From Endozoicomonadaceae bacterium (GTDB lineage: Bacteria > Pseudomonadota > Gammaproteobacteria > Pseudomonadales > Endozoicomonadaceae): a stretch of DNA of 16,865 bases. The DNA lies in contig JAGLCE010000036.1 in assembly GCA_023146365.1 (NCBI GenBank), positions 1 to 16,865 on the forward strand, read 5' to 3'. Of the stretch, positions 1-6,928 are shown piece after piece. Below the pieces are notes generated by a model. The model saw nothing but the letters and a program-made list of their open reading frames with translations. It searched no databases and was not told where the DNA came from. How positions within the stretch are numbered: position 1 is the stretch's first letter; every line of letters starts with the position of its first letter. The position numbers and the translations under genes are program-made.

Positions 1-24
1 GGTTCTCGTCATGGTTCTCGTCAT
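1..24. repeat. 12-bp perfect tandem duplication at window edge
   Basis: The unit ggttctcgtcat occurs twice head to tail, and the second copy runs straight into the following sequence. A further copy could lie to the left of the window. The rest of 25-260 has no convincing gene: the short open stretches lack a ribosome binding site or a recognisable product. An 11-base word (cagctctcttt) also occurs at 148-158 and 262-272, which is probably trivial. The repeat is read directly; its meaning is unknown. Confidence 0.85.
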
Positions 25-260
25 GAGTAATGGATAAGGCCATTGATATTTTGGTTGTCGGTATTGCCCTGAAAACCATATGGGTCGTGCATCTATCCAG
101 AATCCAGACCACAGTAGTGATAATAGTACTCTTAATCCGGTGAGGTACAGCTCTCTTTGATATTCAGGATGTGAACAACGTTGCTTAATTAGGTGTTCGT
201 GTTTATTTGACCATTGCCATCTTCATAGTCCATTAAAAGATGGCGTTGGTTTGAATAAAA

Positions 261-1820
261 TCAGCTCTCTTTTCGATGTTTAACTATTTTCATTTCCACT
301 AGAATGTCTTCTAATGAAGCGAACGTAATTGGTGATTCAGATTTAAATTGGAGCGCAATCTTACTCGGAGCACTTTCCATTCTCGACAACTCTATTCGAA
401 ATCGAGTGCTTGATTTATTTTCTCCTGAATACTCTCTCACATGACGTTCTATATCTAGGGGGCCGCTCACATATTTGCAAATGTCTAAACCAAAAAAATC
501 ACTAACTTTCTTATGATGGAAGATGTTATCCCAGAATTCTTTTATAGAATTTTTACATGTAGTTAACACTTCAATTGTGTTAGAATCATCAGCTTTCACG
601 AAAGCATCTTTCAAATTTACATCTGATGATAATATATCGTAAACATGATTTAAGGCCTCGCTTATTTTGGAGGATGAATTATCCAGCATGTTGTCTAGGT
701 CACCCACTGTGGTAATGGAGGTAAATGTGTCTTTGACGATATTTTTCAAATAGCCACCTAATTTTTCATCTAATATAGACAGGCCTGTAAAAGCTTCTGG
801 AAAAGCAAGTGAACTACATATTTTTCTTTGTATATAATCATTTACTTGTTTGTATGAAGGAGTCCCACATACTTTAATGACTATATAAAGTGGTGGTTCA
901 TATGGATTTTTATAGTTAACTATTTTAGCATGTGATGCCTCTAATTCATTTGAAGATTTTGTTCCAGTTGTGAAATAATGATTTCTTTTAGACCAGACGT
1001 TAAAAAAACTACTTAATTGCGATGGATCAGCCTCGATGCAAAAAGTTAGGTTATGTAGAGGAATGTCACGCCTTTGATTGGAAAAATACATTTGAACAGG
1101 CGGATTAACAAGTTCTTGCACAGCCTTACTGCTAAAGAGACATTGAATATATCCAAATTTAGCTGGTGTTTCATTCGCTAACTTCATTCTTTTGAACATG
1201 GATCTGATTTTAAGGTTAGCTGATGAAACGTAATCCGTTACTCCTTCAAGAAAATCAATACCTGCGCCGCCTGCGTCCATAGAAGAATAATGTCCGTCAA
1301 GAGAATCTTGTACTCTATCAATAAAATTCGTATTCAAAAACAACTCATCGCTACTAGCAGGGCTATTATGATAATCTTTATCATCACTAGAAATAACATC
1401 AATGGACTCCTCACGCCCATAATCGATTGCTAATACATCGTCATGTCGCTCTTTCTCTAGAGAAGACTGTTGACTTGAATTGTTACGTTCATGGGCACTG
1501 TTACTTTTGTTAAGTTTTAATTGATTTTTTGAGGTAGGCTCATAAGAGTCTTGCATTTTTAATCGAGTTTCGTTCGCAATCGCAAGTTTAGAGATAAAAT
1601 GATAAGGTTTTTCTCCGTGAGTTTCTTCATCGTATAACCCTAAAATAGGTTGCGCTAATGTCGGAATCACAGTTCTATTTCTATCTATTGTGTTACTTAT
1701 TTTTGCTTCATAATTCATAGCCATTGCCAGAACGGATGATGCCTGGAATTCTTTACGGGGAGGATGTGGCTGTGAGGCAATATTAGGTGTATTAACAGTA
1801 AAATGAGTATTCATAATCAT
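261..1820 (-). CDS. Hypothetical protein, 519 aa, no recognised family
   Basis: I do not recognise this protein. The first 170 residues or so are polar and low in complexity, rich in Ser, Asn, Asp, Glu and Lys, and look disordered. From about residue 175 it becomes a more ordered mixed domain, with a Gly-rich turn (DAGGAGIDFLEG) near 180-190, a block of aromatic and beta-like residues around 240-320, and a mostly helical part around 330-450. No signal peptide, lipobox or membrane segment is visible, so it is cytoplasmic or exported by a system that does not use a Sec signal. A purine stretch (AAAGG) lies 4 bases before the ATG at 1820 and 10 bases before a second in-frame ATG at 1814, so either could be the start. 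Base composition is AT-rich, unlike neighbouring dinB, which suggests accessory DNA. A secreted effector is possible by context only. Confidence 0.75.
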   Translation of the reverse strand: MIMNTHFTVNTPNIASQPHPPRKEFQASSVLAMAMNYEAKISNTIDRNRTVIPTLAQPILGLYDEETHGEKPYHFISKLAIANETRLKMQDSYEPTSKNQLKLNKSNSAHERNNSSQQSSLEKERHDDVLAIDYGREESIDVISSDDKDYHNSPASSDELFLNTNFIDRVQDSLDGHYSSMDAGGAGIDFLEGVTDYVSSANLKIRSMFKRMKLANETPAKFGYIQCLFSSKAVQELVNPPVQMYFSNQRRDIPLHNLTFCIEADPSQLSSFFNVWSKRNHYFTTGTKSSNELEASHAKIVNYKNPYEPPLYIVIKVCGTPSYKQVNDYIQRKICSSLAFPEAFTGLSILDEKLGGYLKNIVKDTFTSITTVGDLDNMLDNSSSKISEALNHVYDILSSDVNLKDAFVKADDSNTIEVLTTCKNSIKEFWDNIFHHKKVSDFFGLDICKYVSGPLDIERHVREYSGENKSSTRFRIELSRMESAPSKIALQFKSESPITFASLEDILVEMKIVKHRKES

Positions 1821-1912
1821 ATAACCTTTCTAAAAACACATAAACATTATATAACAACAAGTATTCTGATGTTATGGGTTAATGATGAGGTTAACATGAT
1901 TTTTTTAATTAA

Positions 1913-1941
1913 ATTATAACAAAATAAAGTATAATTGTTAC
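1913..1941 (-). promoter_or_regulatory. Predicted extended -10 promoter for the 519-aa protein
   Basis: On the minus strand a perfect TATAAT (1913-1918) is preceded by TGT, giving an extended -10 element. A 4/6 match to the -35 box (GTAACA, 1936-1941) lies 17 bases upstream. The resulting leader would be roughly 85 bases. Chance matches are common in DNA this AT-rich, so confidence is moderate. Nothing else coding is visible in 1821-2135. Confidence 0.42.
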
Positions 1942-1981
1942 CTGAATTCGTGACTTAAAAACAGAAATAATTTCTTTAACC

Positions 1982-2001
1982 CTAGGCAGCACAAGGCCTA
2001 G
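1982..2001. other. Short inverted repeat between dinB and the 519-aa gene
   Basis: CTAGGC and GCCTAG form a perfect 6-bp stem around an 8-base loop, about 135 bases past the dinB stop codon. No T-run follows on the minus strand, so it is a weak terminator candidate at best. The rest of the 1821-2135 gap holds only AT-rich sequence and the promoter noted separately. Confidence 0.3.
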
Positions 2002-2135
2002 TAAAATATACCCATCTGAGTATTTCACTTGAAGGATGAGTTTTCGTGAAATTGAAATTAGTATGTTGCGAGTTTTTCATGGCCGACTACTTAATCTCCA
2101 TGTTTCGATAGGCCCATAGCAAAGAAAGGATTGAG

Positions 2136-3239
2136 TCAACAGGAATAATATTGTTTCTCAAACAGTTCTAATTGTGTCTGATATTTCGGAGGTTTCAGAT
2201 CATGCAATCGAAAGCCCACACCGAGCAGTCTCACCGGCTTTTCAGCCCGCTTCCAAGCGCGAACCGCCAACCCCATGAAATAATCTGGTGCATAAAGCGA
2301 TGACCCATTTAGGATGCAGGATTTTTCTAGGGTTGTCTGAGTGAAATCACTGAATTTGATTTTCACAAATCGCTTGGATACCGCGTATTCCTTGCTGATC
2401 TTTTCATAGTGCGCCTGCAGCTCATTCAGTAGTGCCGGTAGTTGCTGCGATACAGCGCCAATATCTGGCAAATCATTATCATAGGTGTTTTCAACGGAAA
2501 TGGATTTGCGGCGACGATTGGTTTCCACAGGGCGTGGATCAAGGCCGCGTGCCATTTCATATAAACGTCCACCAAAACTACCGAAATGCTGATTCATATC
2601 CGCCAGTGAGAATCGCCGTAAGTCCTCGCAGGTTTTCACCCCCATCCGCTGGAGCCGAGCGGCTGTTGCTTTGCCGACTCCGTGCAGTTTCCGAACGGGT
2701 AGCGGACGGACAAATTGATCAATTTGATCAGGTGTCACAATGCAGAGGCCGTCGGGCTTATTCCAGTCACTGGCAATTTTTGCCAGAAACTTGTTGGGTG
2801 CCACACCTGCGGAGACCGTGATCTGGCTCGCCTCCTTTACTTTGACCCGTATTTCACGCGCAATCAGTGTGGCGCTGCCATGGCATTTTTGACAATTGGA
2901 AACATCCAGGTAAGCCTCATCTAGCGACAGGGGTTCTATGATATCCGTGTAATCGGCAAAGACTCGGTGGATATCACGAGAGACTGTCTTGTACAGGTCA
3001 AAGTGTGGCTTGATGATGATCAGATCTGGGCAAAGTTTACAGGCATAGGCCGATGCCATGGCGGAATGTATCCCGAAAGCTCGTGCTTCATAATTGCAGG
3101 TCGCGATGACACCACGCCGATCCGGCATGCCGCCCACTGCAACAGGATGCCCTCGGAGGTCTGGATTTTCCCGTATTTCAACCGATGCGTAAAAACAGTC
3201 ACAATCGACATGGATGATTTTTCGTTCGGAGTTCTGCAT
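2136..3239 (-). CDS. dinB: DNA polymerase IV (Y-family translesion polymerase)
   Basis: Y-family polymerase that copies past damaged bases with low fidelity and no proofreading. It is 367 residues long, against 351 in E. coli. The palm motif IIHVDCDCFYASVE gives metal ligand Asp12 with steric-gate Phe16. SLDEAYLD gives Asp107 and Glu108, completing the catalytic triad. The Y-family motif AGVAPNKFLAKIASDWNKP follows, then helix-hairpin-helix (RPLPVRKLHGVGKATAARL) and little-finger regions. Near the C-terminus QLELF (356-360) fits the sliding-clamp binding motif of this family. The ATG start places the first motif at the usual distance from the N-terminus. No canonical LexA box (CTGT-N8-ACAG) is visible upstream; only an extended -10 element is seen. 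Intact, and less AT-rich than the genes on either side. Confidence 0.96.
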   Translation of the reverse strand: MQNSERKIIHVDCDCFYASVEIRENPDLRGHPVAVGGMPDRRGVIATCNYEARAFGIHSAMASAYACKLCPDLIIIKPHFDLYKTVSRDIHRVFADYTDIIEPLSLDEAYLDVSNCQKCHGSATLIAREIRVKVKEASQITVSAGVAPNKFLAKIASDWNKPDGLCIVTPDQIDQFVRPLPVRKLHGVGKATAARLQRMGVKTCEDLRRFSLADMNQHFGSFGGRLYEMARGLDPRPVETNRRRKSISVENTYDNDLPDIGAVSQQLPALLNELQAHYEKISKEYAVSKRFVKIKFSDFTQTTLEKSCILNGSSLYAPDYFMGLAVRAWKRAEKPVRLLGVGFRLHDLKPPKYQTQLELFEKQYYSC

Positions 3240-3271
3240 AAACGCCAGCCGCCTGATCGCTCACTCAGGTC

Positions 3272-3280
3272 ATTGTATCA
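3272..3280 (-). promoter_or_regulatory. Predicted extended -10 element for dinB
   Basis: On the minus strand TGATACAAT is an extended -10 element (TGN plus a 5/6 match to TATAAT), about 33 bases before the dinB ATG. No good -35 box lies at 16-18 bases, as is common for extended -10 promoters. A perfect 10-base palindrome, ACTGATCAGT (3308-3317), sits just upstream, where an operator could lie, but it does not match the LexA consensus. Confidence 0.35.
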
Positions 3281-3530
3281 TTCATCACCTGATTAGAGGA
3301 GACGTGTACTGATCAGTCTATAGTCCTTATTTTTGAAAAGTATTATTAGCCTTATGCATGAAAACTGACAGCAATAAAAACGGCTGTATGAAGAGTTTTG
3401 ACTCTATTGTGAAGAATTTTTGCATGCGAATATATGACCAAAACAGGATTGGCTTTGTTGAGTTATGCTGACATTTCAAATGAATGTTTGTGGGATTATT
3501 TTTTAATAGGCATTCTTTAATAGGCAGGCA

Positions 3531-3695
3531 GCATATAGGGCAGAAGCGTGCAAGCTTAAACCGACCCTCAGATATATCTGGATCTAAAATAGGAACAGGC
3601 TTAAGAGGAAAATGGTTGTAACATAACTCACAGGTATTACAATGCATACAAGGATTAAATATGACCAGTTCTGAACTATTCATACAAACTAGTGG
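3531..3695 (-). other. RING finger of IAP type, first zinc Cys missing
   Basis: Downstream of the second frame break the sequence reads LVCMNSSELVIFNPCMHC, then NTCELC, a 26-residue loop and FCPICCLPIKE. From the second ligand onward the spacing is C-x11-C-x-H-x3-C-x2-C, the same as in animal IAP RINGs such as XIAP. The final C-x2-C follows a longer than usual loop (26 against 6 residues). The position of the first Cys is taken by Pro, inside a 12-bp tandem duplication. Confidence 0.8.
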
Positions 3696-3713
3696 TTTCT
3701 TTAGTGGTTTCTT
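3690..3713. repeat. 12-bp perfect tandem duplication inside the IAP-like gene
   Basis: The unit tagtggtttctt (plus strand) occurs twice in a row. In the RING frame it encodes KKPL-KKPL immediately before the surviving second Cys of the RING. The missing first zinc ligand falls within the second KKPL, so slippage here may have damaged the domain. The second frame break lies next to it. Confidence 0.85.
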
Positions 3714-3766
3714 GTTTCTCTATTCTGTCGGTAGAGTTGCCAATGATGCTTAAACTCTTCGGTGTT

Positions 3767-3958
3767 AACATAGCGGCAGGTTTTATAGAACTTGACATGC
3801 TTTTCAAAAGGGTCATCAGTTACTTCAATTTCACTGATTCCATGACCCTCAGCAAAACAGAAAACAGCATTAGGGTATTTGGTACACAGGAAGCCTGCTT
3901 TAGCTAGATCATCGGGTGCTTGCTTAAGTGCGTCTAATTGATAAAAACTATCTATTCT
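3767..3958 (-). other. BIR domain 2, second zinc Cys replaced by Glu
   Basis: Begins SRIDSFYQL and continues APDDLAKAGFLCTKYPNA, CFAEG, then TDDPFEKHVKFYKTCRYV. The spacing is that of a BIR domain: C-x2-(E)-x16-H-x6-C. The second ligand is Glu instead of Cys and the conserved Trp after the CxxC pair is absent. Either zinc binding is altered or the domain is decaying. Confidence 0.88.
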
Positions 3959-4160
3959 GGAGGCGACGGATGTATGATCTGGATAGTATGAATTTTCTAT
4001 AATATCAGTCCCACGTGATTGCTCTCCCTGAGTGGAATGGTTTTCTCTTCTCCTTGATGCCCCTCTGCCCATTGAAGGTAGGGAAAGCGGTGAATATTGT
4101 TTTGTTTTCACTGTTTCTTTTTTGGAATTATGGACACATCGCATGGTACGAAATTCAACG

Positions 4161-4361
4161 CTTTGAACGTAGGGGCATAAAAGGTGATATTTCGAAATGA
4201 ATATCATAAGGGTTTGTGTCGATGGACCATTCACATGCTGTAGCATTGCAACAGCAACAGCGAATAGTCTTAGAATTCTCACAATATTCAAAACCTGCGC
4301 TGGCCATTAGCGAAAACGGTGGATAAGAACCCTTGTCCCAATGAGCGAATCGGAAGCTATT
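4161..4361 (-). other. BIR domain 1 (zinc-binding), interrupted by frameshift 1
   Basis: Reads SFRFAHW... LMASAGFEYCEN ... CCCC ... EWSIDTNPYDIH, with core BIR features: aromatic/Trp entry, the AGF-Y motif, the W..D.P..H segment, and zinc ligands with spacing C-x2-C-x16-H. The fourth ligand, six residues after the His, is in another frame (CPYV, codon at 4175-4177). It comes into register only when one base is dropped from the T4 run. The exact x6 spacing is strong evidence that this was one domain. Confidence 0.88.
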
Positions 4362-4787
4362 CTCTTTCTTGTCATAGTCAAACTCATACTCTTTTTGCTC
4401 TACTCGATGTTTGGTATTGGCACGCTTGCTTTCTTGGCTTGGCGTGTTTTGAATGATATAGTCAGCAAGGCTGGAGCAATCGTCATGAAAAATTGGGATA
4501 ATGCTATCTGGACCCGGTTGCGCTACATTGTGTGTAGCATCTGCTTGGCTAACCGTTTTATGACATATACTGCAGTGAATGCTTCGAGTGTTGCTCGAAA
4601 AACAACCACTATTTGATAGTGGTATTATATCGTTGCCCCCAGTGGGCATGAAGTTGTTATCTTTATCACGCTTGTGTATCAATAGTGATGACATCCTGAT
4701 TACTTTATTAGACATAAACGAGCATGGACACTGTGTGTTGCTGATTACTCTACAGGGTTGTGTTTGGTTTGGACTAATTGTATTCAT

Positions 4788-5355
4788 GAGAAACAATTCT
4801 TTTAAGTTGAGTTAGAAAATAAATAAATAAAAATAAATAAAGGGTAACACCAGCAGAGCCAGTAGGTTTAAATAATTCTATTTTCTGTATGATATAGTGA
4901 CTCTAATCTACATAAAACGTTCAAATTATTTATTTTAAAAGTAAAAATAAGATAAACGTACACGTTGCCAACTTGAAGCTCTAGCGTTTCATAAAATGGT
5001 CATGACTGGCGTAAGTGGAGCGTGTGGTGAATGCTTTGTAACTTTCCGTGCATTACAGCGATGAAGGGCTACCAGTAAAGCCCGTCCGCTTAATGATTGA
5101 TTGGTTGATATTAAAACAGCTGTACAACCTAAGTCTAAGCTAAGTCTAAGTGATGAAAAGTCTGGTGATGCAGTGGAAACTGTTTTAAAAATGATTTTTA
5201 AGGTCTGACTATTTACAGACACCCATTGCCGGAACTGATTCGTCGAGATGTGCTTACTGGGTAGCGCTTTGGCTGGTGTGAGCCTGGCTCAGTTTGCCCC
5301 TGGTTATTGATAACTTACACTTTATGTTTATAGCTTTATGTTTATAGCTTTATGT
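4788..5355. other. Non-coding stretch between the IAP-like gene and der
   Basis: No convincing gene. 4817-4841 is an aaat-rich low-complexity run just upstream of the IAP-like gene. A 77-codon minus-strand open frame (4989-5222, GTG start) has no ribosome binding site and no recognisable product. Both strands between about 4990 and 5310 have protein-like patches broken by stops, so an old gene remnant is possible but unidentified. Two short tandem repeats (5129-5150 and 5321-5360) also lie here. Confidence 0.55.
5129..5150. repeat. 11-bp perfect tandem duplication
   Basis: The unit ctaagtctaag occurs twice head to tail in the non-coding stretch before der. Eleven bases is not a multiple of three, so if this region was once coding the duplication would have shifted its frame. 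Confidence 0.8.
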
Positions 5356-5360
5356 TTATA
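5321..5360. repeat. 14-bp tandem repeat, about 2.9 copies, covering the der stop codon
   Basis: Unit tttatgtttatagc at 5321-5334 and 5335-5348, then a partial copy (12 bases) at 5349-5360. The der stop codon (5356-5358) lies inside the last copy, so the repeat forms the 3' end of der. All copies are identical over the bases present, which points to recent slippage or copy-number change. Confidence 0.9.
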
Positions 5361-6819
5361 AACAATGGGACCGCAGTGGGCGCATTCCTCCTTTTTTATT
5401 AACACGCTTATTTTTCTTCTTTTTATCTATTTTTTTGATGTGCTGCACCAAACGTTGCTTCTTCTTAACCTGCCGGTCGTTCAGCTTGTTTTTACGCCCA
5501 GCAAACGGATTCTCGCTAGTTTTAAATTCAATCCGTACCGGCGTGCCCATGATATTAAGCACTCGTCTATAAGTGTTCTCTAGGTATTTTCGATAGGAAA
5601 GAGGAATATCACCCGTCTGGTTACCATGAATGATTAGCGTCGGCGGATTCATACCACCGAGGTGACAATAGCGCAACTTGATACGGTGTCCACGAACCAG
5701 TGGCGGCTGATGACTGACCACGGCATTTGCAAGGGTTTGTGTCAGATGATGGGTAGGCCAGCGAGAGGTAGCCGCCTCATACGCCTCCTCTACAGATTCA
5801 TAAAGGTGACCAACACCTGATCCATGCTTTGCCGAGATAAAGTGAATGCGGGCGAAGTTAATAAACGACAGTCGCCTCTCCAACTCGGTCTTGACCTGCT
5901 GATGCTCATCCGATGTCATACCATCCCACTTGTTCAGTGCGATCACCAAAGCCCGACCGCTATCCAGTACAAAACCCAGCAAGTGTAGATCTTGATCAAC
6001 AATACCTTCACGGGCATCTAGCACCAGAATCACCACATTGGCATCATTCATAGCCTTCAGCGCCTTGATGACAGAAAACTTTTCAACCTTTTCAGACACC
6101 CTGCCACGCCGCCGAACACCCGCCGTATCAATCAGCGTATACCGTTTTTCAAAACGCTCATAAGGGATATAGACACTATCACGGGTGGTACCCGCCTGAT
6201 CATAGACAACGACCCGATCCTCCCCAAGCAAGCGGTTAACCAGTGTTGATTTACCGACATTAGGACGACCGATCACCGCCATTTTTATCCCTTTCTCCAC
6301 CGCTCTCCCTTCATCAACGTCCTCAGCATCGGGAAACTCATTCAACACCGCTTCGATCAAAGAGCGAACACCACGACCATGCGCTGCGGCGACAGGATGG
6401 GGGCTACCAATACCCAGTCCGTAGAAGTCGCAGGCTGCGGAATCTGAATCGACCGTGTCTACTTTATTCATAACCAGCCACGCAGACTTGCCCTGACGAC
6501 GCAACTGATCCGCAATCATGTCGTCGCCCAAGGTCAACCCTGCTCTAGCGTCAACCATAAAGAGTACAGCATCCGCTTCATCAATCGCCGCTAGCGACTG
6601 ACGGGCCATTAACGAATCAATACCTTGCTCATTACCCGTGATGCCGCCGGTATCAATCACGATATAGTCTTTTTCACCCAAACGTCCTTTGCCGTATTTT
6701 CGGTCACGAGTCAGTCCTTCATAGTCAGCGACAATCGCATCACGGGAGCGCGTCAACCGGTTAAAAAGTGTGGATTTACCCACATTTTGCCGCCCTACAA
6801 GGGCAATCACAGGAAGCAT
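5356..6819 (-). CDS. der: Ribosome-assembly GTPase Der (EngA)
   Basis: Tandem-GTPase protein required for maturation of the 50S ribosomal subunit. It is 487 residues long, against 490 in E. coli. G domain 1: P-loop GRQNVGKS (9-16), DTGG (56-59), NKVD (118-121). G domain 2: P-loop GRPNVGKS (184-191), DTAG (231-234), NKWD (296-299). The C-terminal KH-like domain follows, including RIEFKTSENPFAGRKN. The tail is very Lys-rich and ends in an unusual GGMRPLRSHCL; the stop codon is within a 14-bp tandem repeat, so the last residues may differ between relatives. ATG start with GGA eight bases upstream. It is the last gene of the housekeeping block, 109 bases after bamB, with a hairpin between them, so it may be transcribed partly on its own. 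Confidence 0.97.
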   Translation of the reverse strand: MLPVIALVGRQNVGKSTLFNRLTRSRDAIVADYEGLTRDRKYGKGRLGEKDYIVIDTGGITGNEQGIDSLMARQSLAAIDEADAVLFMVDARAGLTLGDDMIADQLRRQGKSAWLVMNKVDTVDSDSAACDFYGLGIGSPHPVAAAHGRGVRSLIEAVLNEFPDAEDVDEGRAVEKGIKMAVIGRPNVGKSTLVNRLLGEDRVVVYDQAGTTRDSVYIPYERFEKRYTLIDTAGVRRRGRVSEKVEKFSVIKALKAMNDANVVILVLDAREGIVDQDLHLLGFVLDSGRALVIALNKWDGMTSDEHQQVKTELERRLSFINFARIHFISAKHGSGVGHLYESVEEAYEAATSRWPTHHLTQTLANAVVSHQPPLVRGHRIKLRYCHLGGMNPPTLIIHGNQTGDIPLSYRKYLENTYRRVLNIMGTPVRIEFKTSENPFAGRKNKLNDRQVKKKQRLVQHIKKIDKKKKNKRVNKKGGMRPLRSHCL

Positions 6820-6853
6820 ATATCTGTTCCGAATACTGCAGACTAAAATAGCA

Positions 6854-6877
6854 AACGGCTACCATAGGGCAGCCGTT
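6854..6877 (-). terminator. Hairpin between bamB and der, weak intrinsic terminator or attenuator
   Basis: On the minus strand AACGGCT and AGCCGTT form a perfect 7-bp stem. The inner bases (GCC/GGT) extend it to about 10 bp with one G-U pair around a CTAT loop. TGCTATTTTAG follows, a poor U-tract. It lies 52 bases past the bamB stop and 35 bases before the der start, so it may lower rather than stop read-through. Confidence 0.6.
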
Positions 6878-6928
6878 CATTAACAAATCATCGACCGGTT
6901 AAAAAAGGCGGTTATTCGTGACAGGTTA

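Larger units (their letters stand above)
3327..4787 (-). pseudogene. IAP-like BIR-BIR-RING protein gene, split by two frameshifts
   Basis: Three minus-strand reading frames together encode a eukaryotic-type inhibitor of apoptosis. Proteins of this type block caspases or signal through BIR domains, and a C-terminal RING acts as an E3 ubiquitin ligase. Order: N-terminal region with a CSIC...FHDDC cluster, BIR1, linker, BIR2, RING, then about 65 extra residues. The first break is in a run of four T on the coding strand (plus 4179-4182). Removing one T restores C-x2-C-x16-H-x6-C of BIR1 exactly. The second lies near 3703-3722; adding one base (for example at the AAA of plus 3715-3717) joins BIR2 to the RING. 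The first ATG is at 4787, preceded by a weak AAAAGA. The gene is AT-rich. It may be a decayed gene, a read error in homopolymers, or less likely recoding. The domain calls are firm; a working product is uncertain. Confidence 0.85.

Noticed and set aside
2432..3296. Plus-strand open frames over dinB
   Set aside because: They lie antisense to a well-supported gene, have no ribosome binding sites or family features, and arise from the codon bias of dinB.
3300..3326. LexA (SOS) box upstream of dinB
   Set aside because: A palindrome ACTGATCAGT is present but does not match CTGT-N8-ACAG, and no other site does.
3327..4787. Reading the IAP-like region as three independent genes
   Set aside because: Zinc-ligand spacing and domain order match one protein only when the frames are joined; the middle frame starts inside BIR1 and the last starts within the RING.
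4817..4841. AAAT-rich run as a functional repeat
   Set aside because: Low-complexity AT sequence typical of this intergenic DNA, without regular copies beyond a few bases.
4989..5222. 77-codon minus-strand open frame
   Set aside because: GTG start without a ribosome binding site, no recognisable domain, and an 11-bp duplication inside it; kept only as part of the non-coding stretch.
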